Shown here piece by piece: positions 12,837 through 22,433 of a DNA stretch of 64,000 bases. The position numbers and the translations under genes are program-made. Numbering within the stretch: the stretch's first letter is position 1; the number at the start of each line of letters is the position of its first letter. The DNA lies in NCBI RefSeq assembly GCF_965263005.1, contig NZ_OZ253579.1, forward strand, positions 1-64,000, given 5' to 3'. This DNA is from Rariloculus sp965263005. Its GTDB lineage: Bacteria > Pseudomonadota > Gammaproteobacteria > Steroidobacterales > Rariloculaceae. The notes beneath the pieces are model-generated. The model made no database searches and was not told where the DNA came from. It worked only from the letters and a program-made list of their open reading frames with translations.

Positions 12837-13982
12837 TCAATAACCTGCAAGCTCCAGGTAGCCGTTACCGCCGACCGAGTGTCCCCCGGCGCTGCCGCTG
12901 ACTCGGACCGCGCCTTCCCAATAACGTACCGACAAATTTACCTCCTGATTCGGAATATACGGGACGATCAGAAGATCGATTTGTTCTGCCGGCACGCGGA
13001 GCCGCCATCGCACCGGATAGCGCACGTTGCTGACCGGACTGGTCCAGTGATCGAGCACGTCCAGCTCGACGTCGGATCCCGCAAGTCTGAGTACGCGGCC
13101 GTCGGCGCTGACGAGCGTTCCCCCGCTTTCGGTACTCGCCGAGCCATCCTCGCCGCGAAGCCGGTAATACATGAGATCGCGGCCGTCTGACAGATGCAAT
13201 GCAAACCAGTCCCAGCCGACGATACCTTCGCTCAACGCGCTCGTCGCCCATTCGCGGTCCATCCATGCGAGTCCTTCGACCTCGTCCGCTTCTGAGTCGC
13301 CGACCCGCACCGTCCCGCTGACAGCGAGCCGCGGTAACGAGTAGTAGTACGACGCATTTCCGGGCTCTGATCCCTTCGCATCGAGTCCCCGGTCTCCCTG
13401 AGCGACTGCGCGTTTCAAGCTATCCAGGCTCAACTCGATCTCGACATCCTCACTGCGGGCCCGGAGGCTGAACGATTCGGCGGCCGCTTCGCCACGGCCG
13501 TCGACCTGCCAGTCCTCGACCCAGAGCCGAAACGGTGTATGGCTCGCGCCGGCCAGCCCAAGTGCGCCGCGCGTAAGTCTTTCCGCGGTGAGAAAGCGGC
13601 CGTTGGTCGTGTCGGTCAACGCGAAGTGCGCCATCCAGAACTGATTCGTCGCCCAAGCCGATGTGCTTTCGGGCGCCGTCGCGGCGAGCGCAACGCGAAA
13701 GAACGTGAGCTCGAACCCGTAGTGGCGTCGCCCGCCGCCGAACACGTTGCCCGTGAAATACCACCATTCGGTGCGAAAGTCCGGGTGGCTGCCATGATCC
13801 TCCGGAAATACGAAAGGGCGCGGCTGATAGGCTCGCGCGAACCCGCCGCTGTCGTGGTCACCATCGGCAAGAAAGCGTACGCCCGTCGCCGCTAGCGACG
13901 GCGCGCCGTCCGGCTGCGGCTCCGCGCATCCCGAGCCGACGATCGCAATCAGAAGCGCGACGATCGGGACCCGGCTACTCAT
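12837..13982 (-). CDS. AttH/CrtC-like lipocalin-fold lipoprotein
   Basis: The 381-residue protein starts with a lipoprotein signal (IVALLIAIVGSGC, lipidated Cys19). The body matches the AttH / carotenoid 1,2-hydratase lipocalin-like family, shown by DHGSHPDFRTEWWYFTGNV, TNQFWMAHFALTD and a later WMDREW...GWDWFALHLSDG. In AttEFGH-type loci such a protein follows an FtsX-type permease and an ATPase, as here. Its ATG overlaps the permease stop, so the two are translationally coupled. The substrate is unknown. A hydrophobic molecule is plausible from the fold. Carotenoid hydratase activity is not supported because no carotenoid genes are nearby. Confidence 0.85.
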   Translation of the reverse strand: MSSRVPIVALLIAIVGSGCAEPQPDGAPSLAATGVRFLADGDHDSGGFARAYQPRPFVFPEDHGSHPDFRTEWWYFTGNVFGGGRRHYGFELTFFRVALAATAPESTSAWATNQFWMAHFALTDTTNGRFLTAERLTRGALGLAGASHTPFRLWVEDWQVDGRGEAAAESFSLRARSEDVEIELSLDSLKRAVAQGDRGLDAKGSEPGNASYYYSLPRLAVSGTVRVGDSEADEVEGLAWMDREWATSALSEGIVGWDWFALHLSDGRDLMYYRLRGEDGSASTESGGTLVSADGRVLRLAGSDVELDVLDHWTSPVSNVRYPVRWRLRVPAEQIDLLIVPYIPNQEVNLSVRYWEGAVRVSGSAGGHSVGGNGYLELAGY

Positions 13983-16494
13983 CGCGCAACGCCCGGTCGA
14001 GCCCCGTGCGGCTGCCGTGGAAAGCGGGATAAATGCCGGCCAGGAGCGCCGCGACTATAGCCAGCGCGACGCCAAGCAACACCGGCGCCGGCGTGACGAT
14101 GAGGTCCATGCTCCAGCCAAACGAGCGCCTGTTGATCACGTGGACCAGAAGCCCGGCCAGCGCCACACCGAGCGGCACGGCACACAAGCCCGCCGCAACC
14201 CCAAGCAGACCGGTCCGCGTCAGTATCTGAGTTGCGAGCTCGCCAGGCAAAAAACCGAGCGCGCGCAGGATCGCGATCTCGCGCACTCTCTCGAGCTCGA
14301 TCGCGAGCACGGCGCTCAAGATCCCGAGAAATGCGATCAAGCCTGCGAGCCATCGCAGGACCTCGGTGATCTGGAACGTGCGGTCAAATACGGCGAGCGA
14401 GATTTCCTCGATCGCCTCGGTCGTGCGCAGCCGCGCCTCGGTGCTTCCCCCAAGCGCCGCGCGAATCGCTCCCGCCGCAGCGGCCACCTCGTAGCCGGGC
14501 GCGACATGCACGCCGACGCCAGTGACACTGTCGTCGAGCCAATGGCGACGGTAGGTCTCCAGCGACACGAGGAACGCGTTGTTACCGGTCGAATAGTCTC
14601 TGAAGACGCCCGCGATCGTGAACATGTGCTCACCCGTGGCGGTCGGCAGCCTCACGGCGTCGCCGACGCTGAGCCCGAACCGATACGAAACCGGCTCGGT
14701 GACGAGGATGGCCTCCGAATCGGCGAGCGCTGCGGTCGCGATCTCTGCATCCGCTCCGACTATGTCGACGCCCCAGCCGCGCGGCCCCGGCTCGGTCGCG
14801 CGCACGCCGACATCGCCGAGAGCGGTCTGGACGCGAAAATAGCGCGTCAGCGTCACACTGCCGACCTCGGGCAGCTCACTGAGCGCCGCGAGCAAGTCCG
14901 GAGCGAAGGGCTGACTGTCGCGCGGCCGGTCGAGCGAAAGGTAGATGTCGGCCGTTAACGTCGTATCCAGCCAGCTCACGAGGCTCGTGCGGAAGCTCGA
15001 AATCATCAAGCCTACGCCTATCACTGTCGCGACAGCGACGGCTAGTGCCGCCGTCGCGACGCCCGTGCGGCTCAGCGATGCGCCGACCCCTCGCACGGCC
15101 ATGAGCCCGGGCAGTCCGAAGCCGCGCGCAGCAATGGGTTCGATCGGCTTCATCAGCAGCATCGTCGCGAACGGTGTCAGCATCGCGCCAGCGCAAAGCA
15201 CGAAGAACAGGCCGGCAAGTGCCGCGAGCAAGCTCCGCGATTCGATGAGCAAAAACGAAGCCGCGAGCACTAGCGTCGGCACGGCAAGAATCGCCCCGAA
15301 TTTCGCTCGGGATTTGGTAGTCCGTTCGAGCGCCGCGCGGCGCATGGCCGACTCGGGCGTGCAGCGCGACGCGTCGATCGCGGGCCCGAGCGCGCCGACG
15401 AGCGTTGCCCCAAGCCCGAGTGCCGCACCCTTGGCGTAGATCCAGTTCGATGGGGTGGCCGCGCTGACGGCGTTGCTGAAATAAAGATCGCCGATCGTCC
15501 GCAACACCATCTCGACGAGAGTTCGCGCGAGCACGTCGCCGAGAATCAAACCGATCGCGCCGCCGACCGCGCCGATCGCGAGCGCTTCGAACAGCACGCT
15601 GCCGAGTAACTGCCGCTGGTCAACGCCGATCGCGCGCAGCACGCCGATGACCGGGCGGCGCTGGACGATCGAGAACGACATTGTCGAATAGATCAGGAAC
15701 ATGCCGACGACGAGCGCGAGTAATCCGAGCGCCGTCAGGTTCGTCCGGAAGGCCCTGGTCATCTCGGTCAGCGCGGTGGTCTGTCCGGCCGCGGCAACGA
15801 GCGTCGTTCCGGACGGCGGGTTGTCCCCGAGCCTGCGCGCCTGCTCGGGACTCAGCGCGAGGTCGATCCGACTCAACAAACCGACGCCGTCCACGAGTTC
15901 CTGGGCAGTGCTGATATCCGTGACAATAGGGGGATCGGTCTCGGCGCTGGCTGACGCGCTCAGCAGGGTGCCGACGACCTCGACCGGCGCGAGCCGTCCG
16001 TCGATCCAAACGTCGACGATGGAGCCTGCTTCGAGCGAGAGCTCGACCGCTAACGACTCCGGAACCATGATCGTGCCCGGCTCCGTGACGAGTCGCGTGA
16101 AATCCGCGTCGCCGCCTGGCACAAAGCCCGAATAATCTCGAAAGGCGGCTTCCTTGATCGGGTCGACGCCGAGCAGCGACCGGCGCGGCCCTCTGTCAGC
16201 GCCAATCCGGACCAGCGTCTCGACGATCGGCGCCGCGCGGGTTGCGCGTCCTTCTCGCAGGAGCTCGCTATAGTGCTCTTCGGGCAGCGAGCCACCGACG
16301 GGCAGCAGTCGGTGAGTCGTTTGACCGCGGACCAGTTCCGTGGACAGCTCGAACGCTCGCCTCGCGCTGTCGTTTGCGAGATCGACACCGACGTAGACGG
16401 CAACGCCGAGGCTGATGCCCGCGATCGCTAATGCGAGCTGCCAGGGATGCCGGAGGTAGAACCGGCTCGCCGATCGCAAAAGCAGCCGGCTCAC
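13975..16494 (-). CDS. ABC transporter permease, FtsX/MacB type with duplicated halves
   Basis: This 839-residue permease begins with a transmembrane helix (residues about 14-35) and a periplasmic MacB-like domain. It then has a first FtsX helical block (about 250-400), central helices (about 430-500) and a second extracytoplasmic region followed by three C-terminal helices (about 715-830). This is the two-FtsX-domain layout of YbbP/AttFG-like permeases, so a homodimer or monomer may suffice. I start at the GTG whose GTGA overlaps the ATPase stop. A longer frame upstream lies inside the ATPase gene. It probably extracts a hydrophobic or lipidated substrate towards the lipoprotein encoded next. 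Confidence 0.9.
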   Translation of the reverse strand: MSRLLLRSASRFYLRHPWQLALAIAGISLGVAVYVGVDLANDSARRAFELSTELVRGQTTHRLLPVGGSLPEEHYSELLREGRATRAAPIVETLVRIGADRGPRRSLLGVDPIKEAAFRDYSGFVPGGDADFTRLVTEPGTIMVPESLAVELSLEAGSIVDVWIDGRLAPVEVVGTLLSASASAETDPPIVTDISTAQELVDGVGLLSRIDLALSPEQARRLGDNPPSGTTLVAAAGQTTALTEMTRAFRTNLTALGLLALVVGMFLIYSTMSFSIVQRRPVIGVLRAIGVDQRQLLGSVLFEALAIGAVGGAIGLILGDVLARTLVEMVLRTIGDLYFSNAVSAATPSNWIYAKGAALGLGATLVGALGPAIDASRCTPESAMRRAALERTTKSRAKFGAILAVPTLVLAASFLLIESRSLLAALAGLFFVLCAGAMLTPFATMLLMKPIEPIAARGFGLPGLMAVRGVGASLSRTGVATAALAVAVATVIGVGLMISSFRTSLVSWLDTTLTADIYLSLDRPRDSQPFAPDLLAALSELPEVGSVTLTRYFRVQTALGDVGVRATEPGPRGWGVDIVGADAEIATAALADSEAILVTEPVSYRFGLSVGDAVRLPTATGEHMFTIAGVFRDYSTGNNAFLVSLETYRRHWLDDSVTGVGVHVAPGYEVAAAAGAIRAALGGSTEARLRTTEAIEEISLAVFDRTFQITEVLRWLAGLIAFLGILSAVLAIELERVREIAILRALGFLPGELATQILTRTGLLGVAAGLCAVPLGVALAGLLVHVINRRSFGWSMDLIVTPAPVLLGVALAIVAALLAGIYPAFHGSRTGLDRALRDE

Positions 16495-17225
16495 GGCGCA
16501 CCCGCTTCGAGACGGGCGCGGCGGATGCGCAAGACTCGATCGGCGCCCGACGCAACCTCGCGGCTGTGGGTCGCGACGATCAGCGTCGTACGGCGCTGCC
16601 GGCAACTCAGGCTAAGGAGCTCAAGCACGCGCCGAGCGGTTTCGAGATCGAGATTACCAGTCGGCTCGTCGGCGATAACGAGCTCGGGCTCGTGGACGAG
16701 CGCACGCGCGATAGCGACACGTTGCTGTTCGCCGCCCGAAAGCTCGTCCGGAAACCTGTGCGCACGGTCGTCGAGCTCGAGCTCGGCGAGAAGTTCCGAA
16801 GTCCTGCGCGTGGTTTCGACTCCCGTCTTCCCGTTCAACTCCAGCGGAAGGTAAATATTCTCCCTGACCGTCAGCGTGGGGATCAGATTGAAAAACTGGA
16901 AGACGAAGCCCAGCGAGTTGCGCCTGAAGCGCGCCCGCTCGCGCTCGGTCATGCCGTTCAGGCTGAGGCCGCGGTGAACGACGGCTCCGGCATCGGGCAT
17001 ATCCAGGCCGCCTACGAGCTTGAGCAGCGTCGACTTGCCTGAGCCGCTTCGGCCCATGACGGCAAGAAACTCAGCCTCAGCGATCTGCAGGTCGATGCCC
17101 TCGAGCACGACATGCTCGCCATAGGCTTTCGAAACGCGCTCGAGCTCGATCTGTATGCCGTTTGGCTGCCGCATGTTCCGGTTAAAGCTACCCGTAGCGG
17201 TACTGGTCTGTTCCGCCGCCGACAT
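16491..17225 (-). CDS. ABC transporter ATPase, LolD/MacB subfamily
   Basis: The 244-residue ATPase has Walker A GRSGSGKST, Q-loop FQFFNLIPTLT, signature LSGGEQQRVAIARAL, Walker B LVIADEP followed by TGNLD, and H-loop THS. The TGNLD and NLIP motifs place it in the LolD/MacB exporter group that works with FtsX permeases. It is the first gene of a three-gene operon whose members overlap by 4 and 8 bp. A shorter start at the internal Met18 is possible. The intergenic space to the M61 gene would carry its promoter, but I could not identify boxes. Confidence 0.93.
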   Translation of the reverse strand: MSAAEQTSTATGSFNRNMRQPNGIQIELERVSKAYGEHVVLEGIDLQIAEAEFLAVMGRSGSGKSTLLKLVGGLDMPDAGAVVHRGLSLNGMTERERARFRRNSLGFVFQFFNLIPTLTVRENIYLPLELNGKTGVETTRRTSELLAELELDDRAHRFPDELSGGEQQRVAIARALVHEPELVIADEPTGNLDLETARRVLELLSLSCRQRRTTLIVATHSREVASGADRVLRIRRARLEAGAP

Positions 17226-17418
17226 CGAAGAGAACTTGCGAGTACCGGGTTATCCGCCTTCGGCGTGCGGAGAGTACAGCCACAGCATCGACTGTGTTCC
17301 CTCATGATCCCGAAGGGCGCCGCCCGAACTCACGATAGAAGTGGCACCGACCGTTTGCAAGCGCGATCCTAGAGTGTGCGAGAATTGCGGCCGGCCGCGA
17401 CGCTCGGAGGACACCACA

Positions 17419-19212
17419 CTGATTCGTTATCGACTGCGCTTAGCCGATCTCGACCGCCATCTATTTGAGGTCGAGTGTAGCCTCGACGATCCGGAATCCC
17501 TGCAACATCTCTGGATGCCGTCGTGGATACCCGGCAGCTATCTCCTACGTGAGTTTGCGCGCCACGTCGTCGGCATCGACGCGACGAGCCGCGGCCGCGC
17601 CGTGGCCGTCGAGAAGGTCGGGAGCAGTCGTTGGCGCTGCGCCGAGGTAGCCGGCGACCTGACAATCACGGCGACGATATACGGACTCGATGAATCGGTA
17701 CGCGGCAACTATCTCGATCGCCGCCGCGCCTTCTTCAATGGCCCGGCCATGTTCCTTCTGCCGGACGGTCGCGGCGATGACCCGGTCGAGCTGGTCCTTG
17801 AGCCGCCCGACGATCGGGCTTGTGCCCAATGGCGCGTAGCGACGGCAATGTCGCCGGTCGACGTCGATGAGCGCGGCTTCGGAGTCTACACCGCGCGAAA
17901 CTATGATGAGCTTATCGACCACCCCGTGGAAATCGGCGATTTCGCCAGCGTTTCGTTCGAAGCCGGCGGCGTGCGGCATCGGTTTGTCGTTGCCGGACGA
18001 TTCGATTCGGATCTCGGGCGTGTCGCAACCGACCTGGCCCGACTTTCCGAGACCCAGATCGAGTTTTTCGGCCGGCCGGCGCCATTCGACGAGTATCTGT
18101 TCCTCGGGCTCGCAGTTGGCGACGGCTACGGCGGTCTCGAGCACCGGGCTTCGTCGAGCTTGATTTTCAACCGCGACGACTTACCGAAACCTGGCGATCC
18201 CGGCGTGTCAAGGGGCTATATTCGTTTTCTTGGATTGGCGAGCCACGAGTACTTTCACAGCTGGCATGTGAAACGTACGAAGCCGGCCGCGTTTTCGCCA
18301 TACCGACTTGACCGGCGCAATCACACGCGCTTGTTGTGGATCTTCGAAGGCATCACGAGTTACTACCAGGAATTGATGTTGCGGCGCAGCGAGCTGGTCG
18401 GCGCCAAGGGCTACCTTCAACGCGTCGGCGAGCAGCTCTCGCGCGTCTACCGGACGCCGGGACGCTTCAGGCAGAGCATCTCGGCTGCGAGCTTCGACGC
18501 ATGGGACGTGCTCTACAAGCCCGATGCGAACAGCCCAAACGCCAGCGTCAGCTATTACACCAAAGGCGCGTTGACGGCGCTGGCGCTCGACCTAACGCTG
18601 CGCCGCTCGACCGATGCGAGCGTTACGCTCGACGAAGTCGTTCGCGAATTGTGGCAACGTTACGGCGCCCGGGGTATCGGCGTTCCCGAGAATGGCTTTG
18701 AGGCACTCGCGATCGAGATCGGCGGCGTCGAGCTTGAGGGTTTCTTCGAGCGTGCCGTACGGGGCAACGAGGATCTTGCCCTTGCCGAGCTACTAGCGGA
18801 CTTTGGAGTCACGCTGCGCTTCCGCGCCGCGATCGGCAGCGACGACAGGGGCGGTAACGCGGCCTCGCCCGCCGAGGCGCCATTGACGCTTGGCGCATCG
18901 ATTCGCCCCGCCGCCGACGGTCTTGAGCTCGTAACGGTATTCGACGGTGGACCGGCGCAACGCGGCGGCCTGCACCCCGGCGATGTCGTCATCGCCGTCA
19001 ATCATCTCAGAGTCAACGACCGTACTCTCAAGGCGAGGCTCGCACGCTTCGACGCGGGAGAGCGCATCGGCGTGACGGCATTTCGCGGCGACGAGCTGCT
19101 TGAGCTCGCAGTCGATCTCGAGCGCGCACCGGCGGACACGTGCTATCTCGAGCTCGATCCCGAAGCCGACGCCGCGGCGTTAGTGAGGCGCAGGGCGTGG
19201 CTTGGCGAATAG
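17419..19212 (+). CDS. M61 family metallopeptidase with PDZ domain
   Basis: The protein resembles M61 glycyl aminopeptidases: an N-terminal beta domain (WMPSWIPGSYLLREFARH), a thermolysin-like catalytic domain with SHEYFHSWHVKR (HEXXH zinc motif) and the downstream EGITSYYQEL, then a C-terminal PDZ domain around GLHPGDVVIAVNH. It has no signal peptide, so it is probably cytoplasmic. Start choice is unusual: a GGAGG at 17406-17410 lies 8 bases before a CTG at 17419, giving 597 residues beginning LIRYRLRL. The only upstream ATG (17341) adds 26 unconserved residues. It stands 21 bp before plsY and likely leads the plsY-birA-coaX transcript. Confidence 0.87.
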   Translation: MIRYRLRLADLDRHLFEVECSLDDPESLQHLWMPSWIPGSYLLREFARHVVGIDATSRGRAVAVEKVGSSRWRCAEVAGDLTITATIYGLDESVRGNYLDRRRAFFNGPAMFLLPDGRGDDPVELVLEPPDDRACAQWRVATAMSPVDVDERGFGVYTARNYDELIDHPVEIGDFASVSFEAGGVRHRFVVAGRFDSDLGRVATDLARLSETQIEFFGRPAPFDEYLFLGLAVGDGYGGLEHRASSSLIFNRDDLPKPGDPGVSRGYIRFLGLASHEYFHSWHVKRTKPAAFSPYRLDRRNHTRLLWIFEGITSYYQELMLRRSELVGAKGYLQRVGEQLSRVYRTPGRFRQSISAASFDAWDVLYKPDANSPNASVSYYTKGALTALALDLTLRRSTDASVTLDEVVRELWQRYGARGIGVPENGFEALAIEIGGVELEGFFERAVRGNEDLALAELLADFGVTLRFRAAIGSDDRGGNAASPAEAPLTLGASIRPAADGLELVTVFDGGPAQRGGLHPGDVVIAVNHLRVNDRTLKARLARFDAGERIGVTAFRGDELLELAVDLERAPADTCYLELDPEADAAALVRRRAWLGE

Positions 19213-19233
19213 GCGCTCGATAACATTGCCGAT

Positions 19234-19872
19234 ATGCTCGAGCTCGGACTGAAATTCACGTTGGCCTATTGGCTGGGGTCGATTCTGGGCAGTTTGGTGA
19301 TCGGCCGTATCCGCGGCGGCGAGGATCTCCGCGATGTCGGCAGTCGCAATCCGGGCGCGACGAATGCGCTGCGCACGCACGGCAAGGCGGTCGCGCTTGG
19401 CGTCATGATCATCGATGTCGGCAAGGGCATCCTGGCCGTCCTCTTCATCCCGGGGCTCGCGATACCGGGCGTGGGGCTCGATCCTGAGATTGGCCGGGCG
19501 TTGATCACATATGCGGTGGCGTTCGCTGCAATTCTCGGCCACGTATTTCCTATCTGGTACGACTTCCGCGGCGGCAAGGGCGGCGCAACGGCGGCCGGGA
19601 TACTTTGCTGCCTCGCGCCGGTCCTGGCTGGGCCTGTCTTCGGGCTGTGGGTACTGGTGATCTATCTGACCGGACTCGTCGGGCTCGCGACGGTCCTTGC
19701 AACCGCCGGCGCGGCGGTGCTGATCGGCGCGACTCGGCTGCCCGATGAGCAGAACTTGTTCGTGTTCTCCTGCCTCGTCGCGATGTTGATCACGTATACG
19801 CACAGGAGCAACATCCGCCGCATGCTGGATGGCACCGAGGCGATCGTCGGCCGCCCCTTCTGGCGCAAGTAG
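19234..19872 (+). CDS. plsY: Acyl-phosphate:glycerol-3-phosphate acyltransferase PlsY
   Basis: PlsY transfers an acyl group from acyl-phosphate to glycerol-3-phosphate, the first step of phospholipid synthesis. The 212-residue protein is highly hydrophobic with about five membrane spans. The three conserved loops are visible: GSRNPGATNALR, the G3P loop FRGGKGGATAAG, and the C-terminal TYTHRSNIRRML. The family is normally about 200 residues. It follows the M61 gene closely and ends 6 bp before birA. Confidence 0.95.
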   Translation: MLELGLKFTLAYWLGSILGSLVIGRIRGGEDLRDVGSRNPGATNALRTHGKAVALGVMIIDVGKGILAVLFIPGLAIPGVGLDPEIGRALITYAVAFAAILGHVFPIWYDFRGGKGGATAAGILCCLAPVLAGPVFGLWVLVIYLTGLVGLATVLATAGAAVLIGATRLPDEQNLFVFSCLVAMLITYTHRSNIRRMLDGTEAIVGRPFWRK

Positions 19873-19878
19873 CAACTC

Positions 19879-20859
19879 GTGGAAGCAAAGGCCCTGTTGC
19901 AGCGGCTCGCCGACGGGCGGCCGCATTCGGGCGAGGATCTTGCGCGGCACTTTGGCGTTACGCGCGCAGCCGTCTGGAAGCAGATCGGCAAGCTCGAGCA
20001 GTGGGGACTTACCGTGCACCGTGCGCCAGGTTTCGGTTATCGCCTGAGCCGGGCCGTCGATCTGTTGGACTGCGAAACGTTGGGCGAGTACTCGAGCACG
20101 CGGCGCGGCACGCGGCTTGAGGTATTCACCGAACTCGAATCGACTAACCGCTATCTGCTCGATAAGCGGGCGCCCGAACCCGGCGAGTTGGCCGCCTGTG
20201 TCGCCGAACACCAGAGCGCGGGCCGCGGCAGGCGCGGCCGAAGCTGGCATGCGCCGCTCGGCGCGGGCGTGTGCCTGTCGGCGGCCTGGAGCTTTCGCGA
20301 GACGCCGCCCGAGCTTGCGGCCTTGAGTCTGGCTGTCGGCGTGGTGGTGCGGCGTGTGCTCAGGTGCGAAGCCGGCATCGAGATCGATCTGAAGTGGCCG
20401 AACGATCTCGTTTGGGATGACCGCAAGCTCGGCGGGATTCTCGTCGAGCTCACGGCCGAGGCACAGGGCCGCTGCCACGTGGTCGTCGGACTCGGCATCA
20501 ATGTTGCGATGTCTCAAGACCTGCTCGAGCGCATCAGCGACTGGTCAGCCGGCGCCGTCGATCTCATGCAGGCGACGGCCGGCCGTGCGCCTCGGCGCAC
20601 GATGCTCGTGACCGAGCTTATCGACGCGCTGAAGGCGCTGTTTGCCGATTACGAGCGCCGCGGCTTTGCTCCGTACCGCGACGAATGGCGCAGTGCCGAC
20701 TACCTCAGAGGGAAACCCGTACGTGTCGATGAGGCGTTGCACTCGACGATCGGCACGGCCGGCGGGATCAGTGCGGACGGCGCCCTGCTGCTCGAGACTG
20801 ACAAGGGCTCCCTGCGGCGCGTAATCTCCGGTGACGTCAGCGTGCGGCCAACACCATGA
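19879..20859 (+). CDS. birA: Bifunctional biotin ligase / biotin operon repressor
   Basis: BirA activates biotin to biotinyl-AMP and attaches it to AccB, whose gene lies at 43869 in this window. An N-terminal winged helix (RPHSGEDLARHFGVTRAAVW, residues about 14-33) indicates that it also represses transcription. The catalytic domain has the biotin-binding GRGRRGRSWHAP and the KWPNDLVW motif, then a C-terminal SH3-like domain. The 326 residues match E. coli BirA length. The start is a GTG, and the last codons overlap coaX by 4 bp (ATGA). Confidence 0.95.
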   Translation: MEAKALLQRLADGRPHSGEDLARHFGVTRAAVWKQIGKLEQWGLTVHRAPGFGYRLSRAVDLLDCETLGEYSSTRRGTRLEVFTELESTNRYLLDKRAPEPGELAACVAEHQSAGRGRRGRSWHAPLGAGVCLSAAWSFRETPPELAALSLAVGVVVRRVLRCEAGIEIDLKWPNDLVWDDRKLGGILVELTAEAQGRCHVVVGLGINVAMSQDLLERISDWSAGAVDLMQATAGRAPRRTMLVTELIDALKALFADYERRGFAPYRDEWRSADYLRGKPVRVDEALHSTIGTAGGISADGALLLETDKGSLRRVISGDVSVRPTP

Positions 20860-21614
20860 CGCTCGTAATCGACATCGGCAATACTCGGATCAAGTGGGGC
20901 CGCGCGGAGTCGGGGAAGCTCATCGCCACTGGCAGCGCGCTGCACATCGAATCGATCGACGCTGCCTTGAACGCGCTCTTCTCGGCGTTGCCCGAGGGTA
21001 TTGATGACGTGCTCGTTGCCAACGTCGCGGGCGAGGCCATGGCTTCGCGGCTCGCTGCGCGGCTGCTTGAGCGATGCGGCGTGAAACCGCGGTTCGTCGC
21101 GACCGAAACTGCGCGGTTCGGGATTCGCTGCGGCTACGACGATCCTGCGCAGCTAGGCGTGGATCGCTGGGTCGCGATGATTGCGGCGCATAGGCTGGCC
21201 GGCGGAGCGGTCTGCGTCATCGACGCGGGCACGGCCGTGACATTCGATGTGCTCGACCCTGCCGGCCGGCACCTGGGCGGACTCATATTCGCTGGACCTC
21301 GAATCATTGCGAATGCGTTGGATCGCGGCACCGACAGGATCGGCTCGACTGCAGATGCACGGACGAGGCCGCACGGGCTGGATCTGCTCGGTACATCGAC
21401 GGCCGACGCCGTTGGACACGGCGGGATGCTCGGCCTCGCGGCGGCGCTCGATGCCGCGGCAACTGCCGTCGAATCCGCGCTCGGCGTGGCACCCACGGTG
21501 CTGTTGACGGGCGGCGACGCGCAAGTGCTGCAAACCTGGCTGGAAACCGAGGTCCAGCTCAGGGCAGACTTGGTTCTGGAAGGTCTCGCATTCATGACCG
21601 GTAACAGAGCTTAG
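20856..21614 (+). CDS. coaX: Type III pantothenate kinase
   Basis: CoaX phosphorylates pantothenate in the first step of coenzyme A synthesis and, unlike CoaA, resists CoA feedback. The ASKHA-fold motifs DIGNTRIKWG, GVDRWVAMIAAH and DAGTAVTFDVL are all visible in the 252-residue protein. It is translationally coupled to birA through the ATGA overlap and ends 15 bp before the SPOR gene. The birA-coaX-SPOR order is common in Gammaproteobacteria. Confidence 0.95.
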   Translation: MTLVIDIGNTRIKWGRAESGKLIATGSALHIESIDAALNALFSALPEGIDDVLVANVAGEAMASRLAARLLERCGVKPRFVATETARFGIRCGYDDPAQLGVDRWVAMIAAHRLAGGAVCVIDAGTAVTFDVLDPAGRHLGGLIFAGPRIIANALDRGTDRIGSTADARTRPHGLDLLGTSTADAVGHGGMLGLAAALDAAATAVESALGVAPTVLLTGGDAQVLQTWLETEVQLRADLVLEGLAFMTGNRA

Positions 21615-21629
21615 GGAGTCAGATCGAGT

Positions 21630-22298
21630 ATGCGAAATCTCTTTTTGGCACTGGTGCTCGCGAATCTCCTATTCGCGGCTTGGCACGGTTGGTTTGCCGA
21701 AACGGCTGCTCCGGTCCGGCGTGCCGCACTCGACGTCCCGGGGATCACGCTCGTCGGAGAAATCGACGATGCGGATGCGCCGGCACCGGACGAAGCACTC
21801 ACGCGCGCCAACACGACGCTTGATCCCGTCGAACGCTGCATCAGCATCGGCCCGTTTACCGAACTCTCGCAAGCAACCGATGCCGAGGCCAATCTGCGCG
21901 CCAGTGGCTACGAACCGGTTCAGCGCGAAGGTGAGGGCGCAATCCGAGTAGGCTACTGGGCGTACCTTGAGAACATTCCTGCGCAAGAGGATGCCAATGG
22001 CATTCTTGCCAGGCTGGGACAAAACGGTGTAACGGACGCCAACGTGCTTTCCGGGCCCGCGGGCAACAACATTGTTTCACTGGGCGTGTTCTCCGATCTT
22101 TCGCTCGCGGAGCAGCGCCGCGAGACAGTTCGCGGACTCGGATACGACCCGATCATTGCGGCGCCGACGCGCCGCGGCGAGGTCTATTGGGTCGAGGTCA
22201 TTCTCGAAGGGGCGGAGGCGCTCGATTTCGAGCTGTTGCAGACGCCAGTAACGTTGGCGCGCGTTGGGCAACGGCCATGCGGCAGCGTGCCAGGCTAA
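21630..22298 (+). CDS. SPOR domain membrane protein
   Basis: The 222-residue protein has one N-terminal hydrophobic segment (LFLALVLANLLFAAWHGWF, residues about 4-22), which acts as anchor or signal. Its periplasmic part holds a SPOR-like repeat at about residues 70-150 (CISIGPFTELSQATDAEANL and GVFSDLSLAEQRRETVRGLG). SPOR domains bind peptidoglycan stripped of stem peptides, usually at the division septum. Position behind coaX is conserved in related genomes. A specific division role is inferred. The protein lacks recognisable catalytic motifs. Confidence 0.75.
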   Translation: MRNLFLALVLANLLFAAWHGWFAETAAPVRRAALDVPGITLVGEIDDADAPAPDEALTRANTTLDPVERCISIGPFTELSQATDAEANLRASGYEPVQREGEGAIRVGYWAYLENIPAQEDANGILARLGQNGVTDANVLSGPAGNNIVSLGVFSDLSLAEQRRETVRGLGYDPIIAAPTRRGEVYWVEVILEGAEALDFELLQTPVTLARVGQRPCGSVPG

Positions 22299-22402
22299 CC
22301 GCTGACGACGCCCTCGCGCTTCGCCAGGCCTTCGCTGCGATCGGGCTGGGTAGAGGACTTGAACCTGCAAGCTTGCATGTCATGCCTGGCGCACAAAAAG
22401 GC

Positions 22403-22433
22403 GAGGCGCCCGTATTGCGCGGGCGCCTCTTTT
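22403..22433 (+). terminator. Intrinsic terminator after the coaX-SPOR operon
   Basis: The 10-bp stem GAGGCGCCCG/CGGGCGCCTC with loop TATTGCG is followed by TTTT. It lies about 105 bases beyond the SPOR stop. The rest of 22299-22675 shows no gene. Confidence 0.85.
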
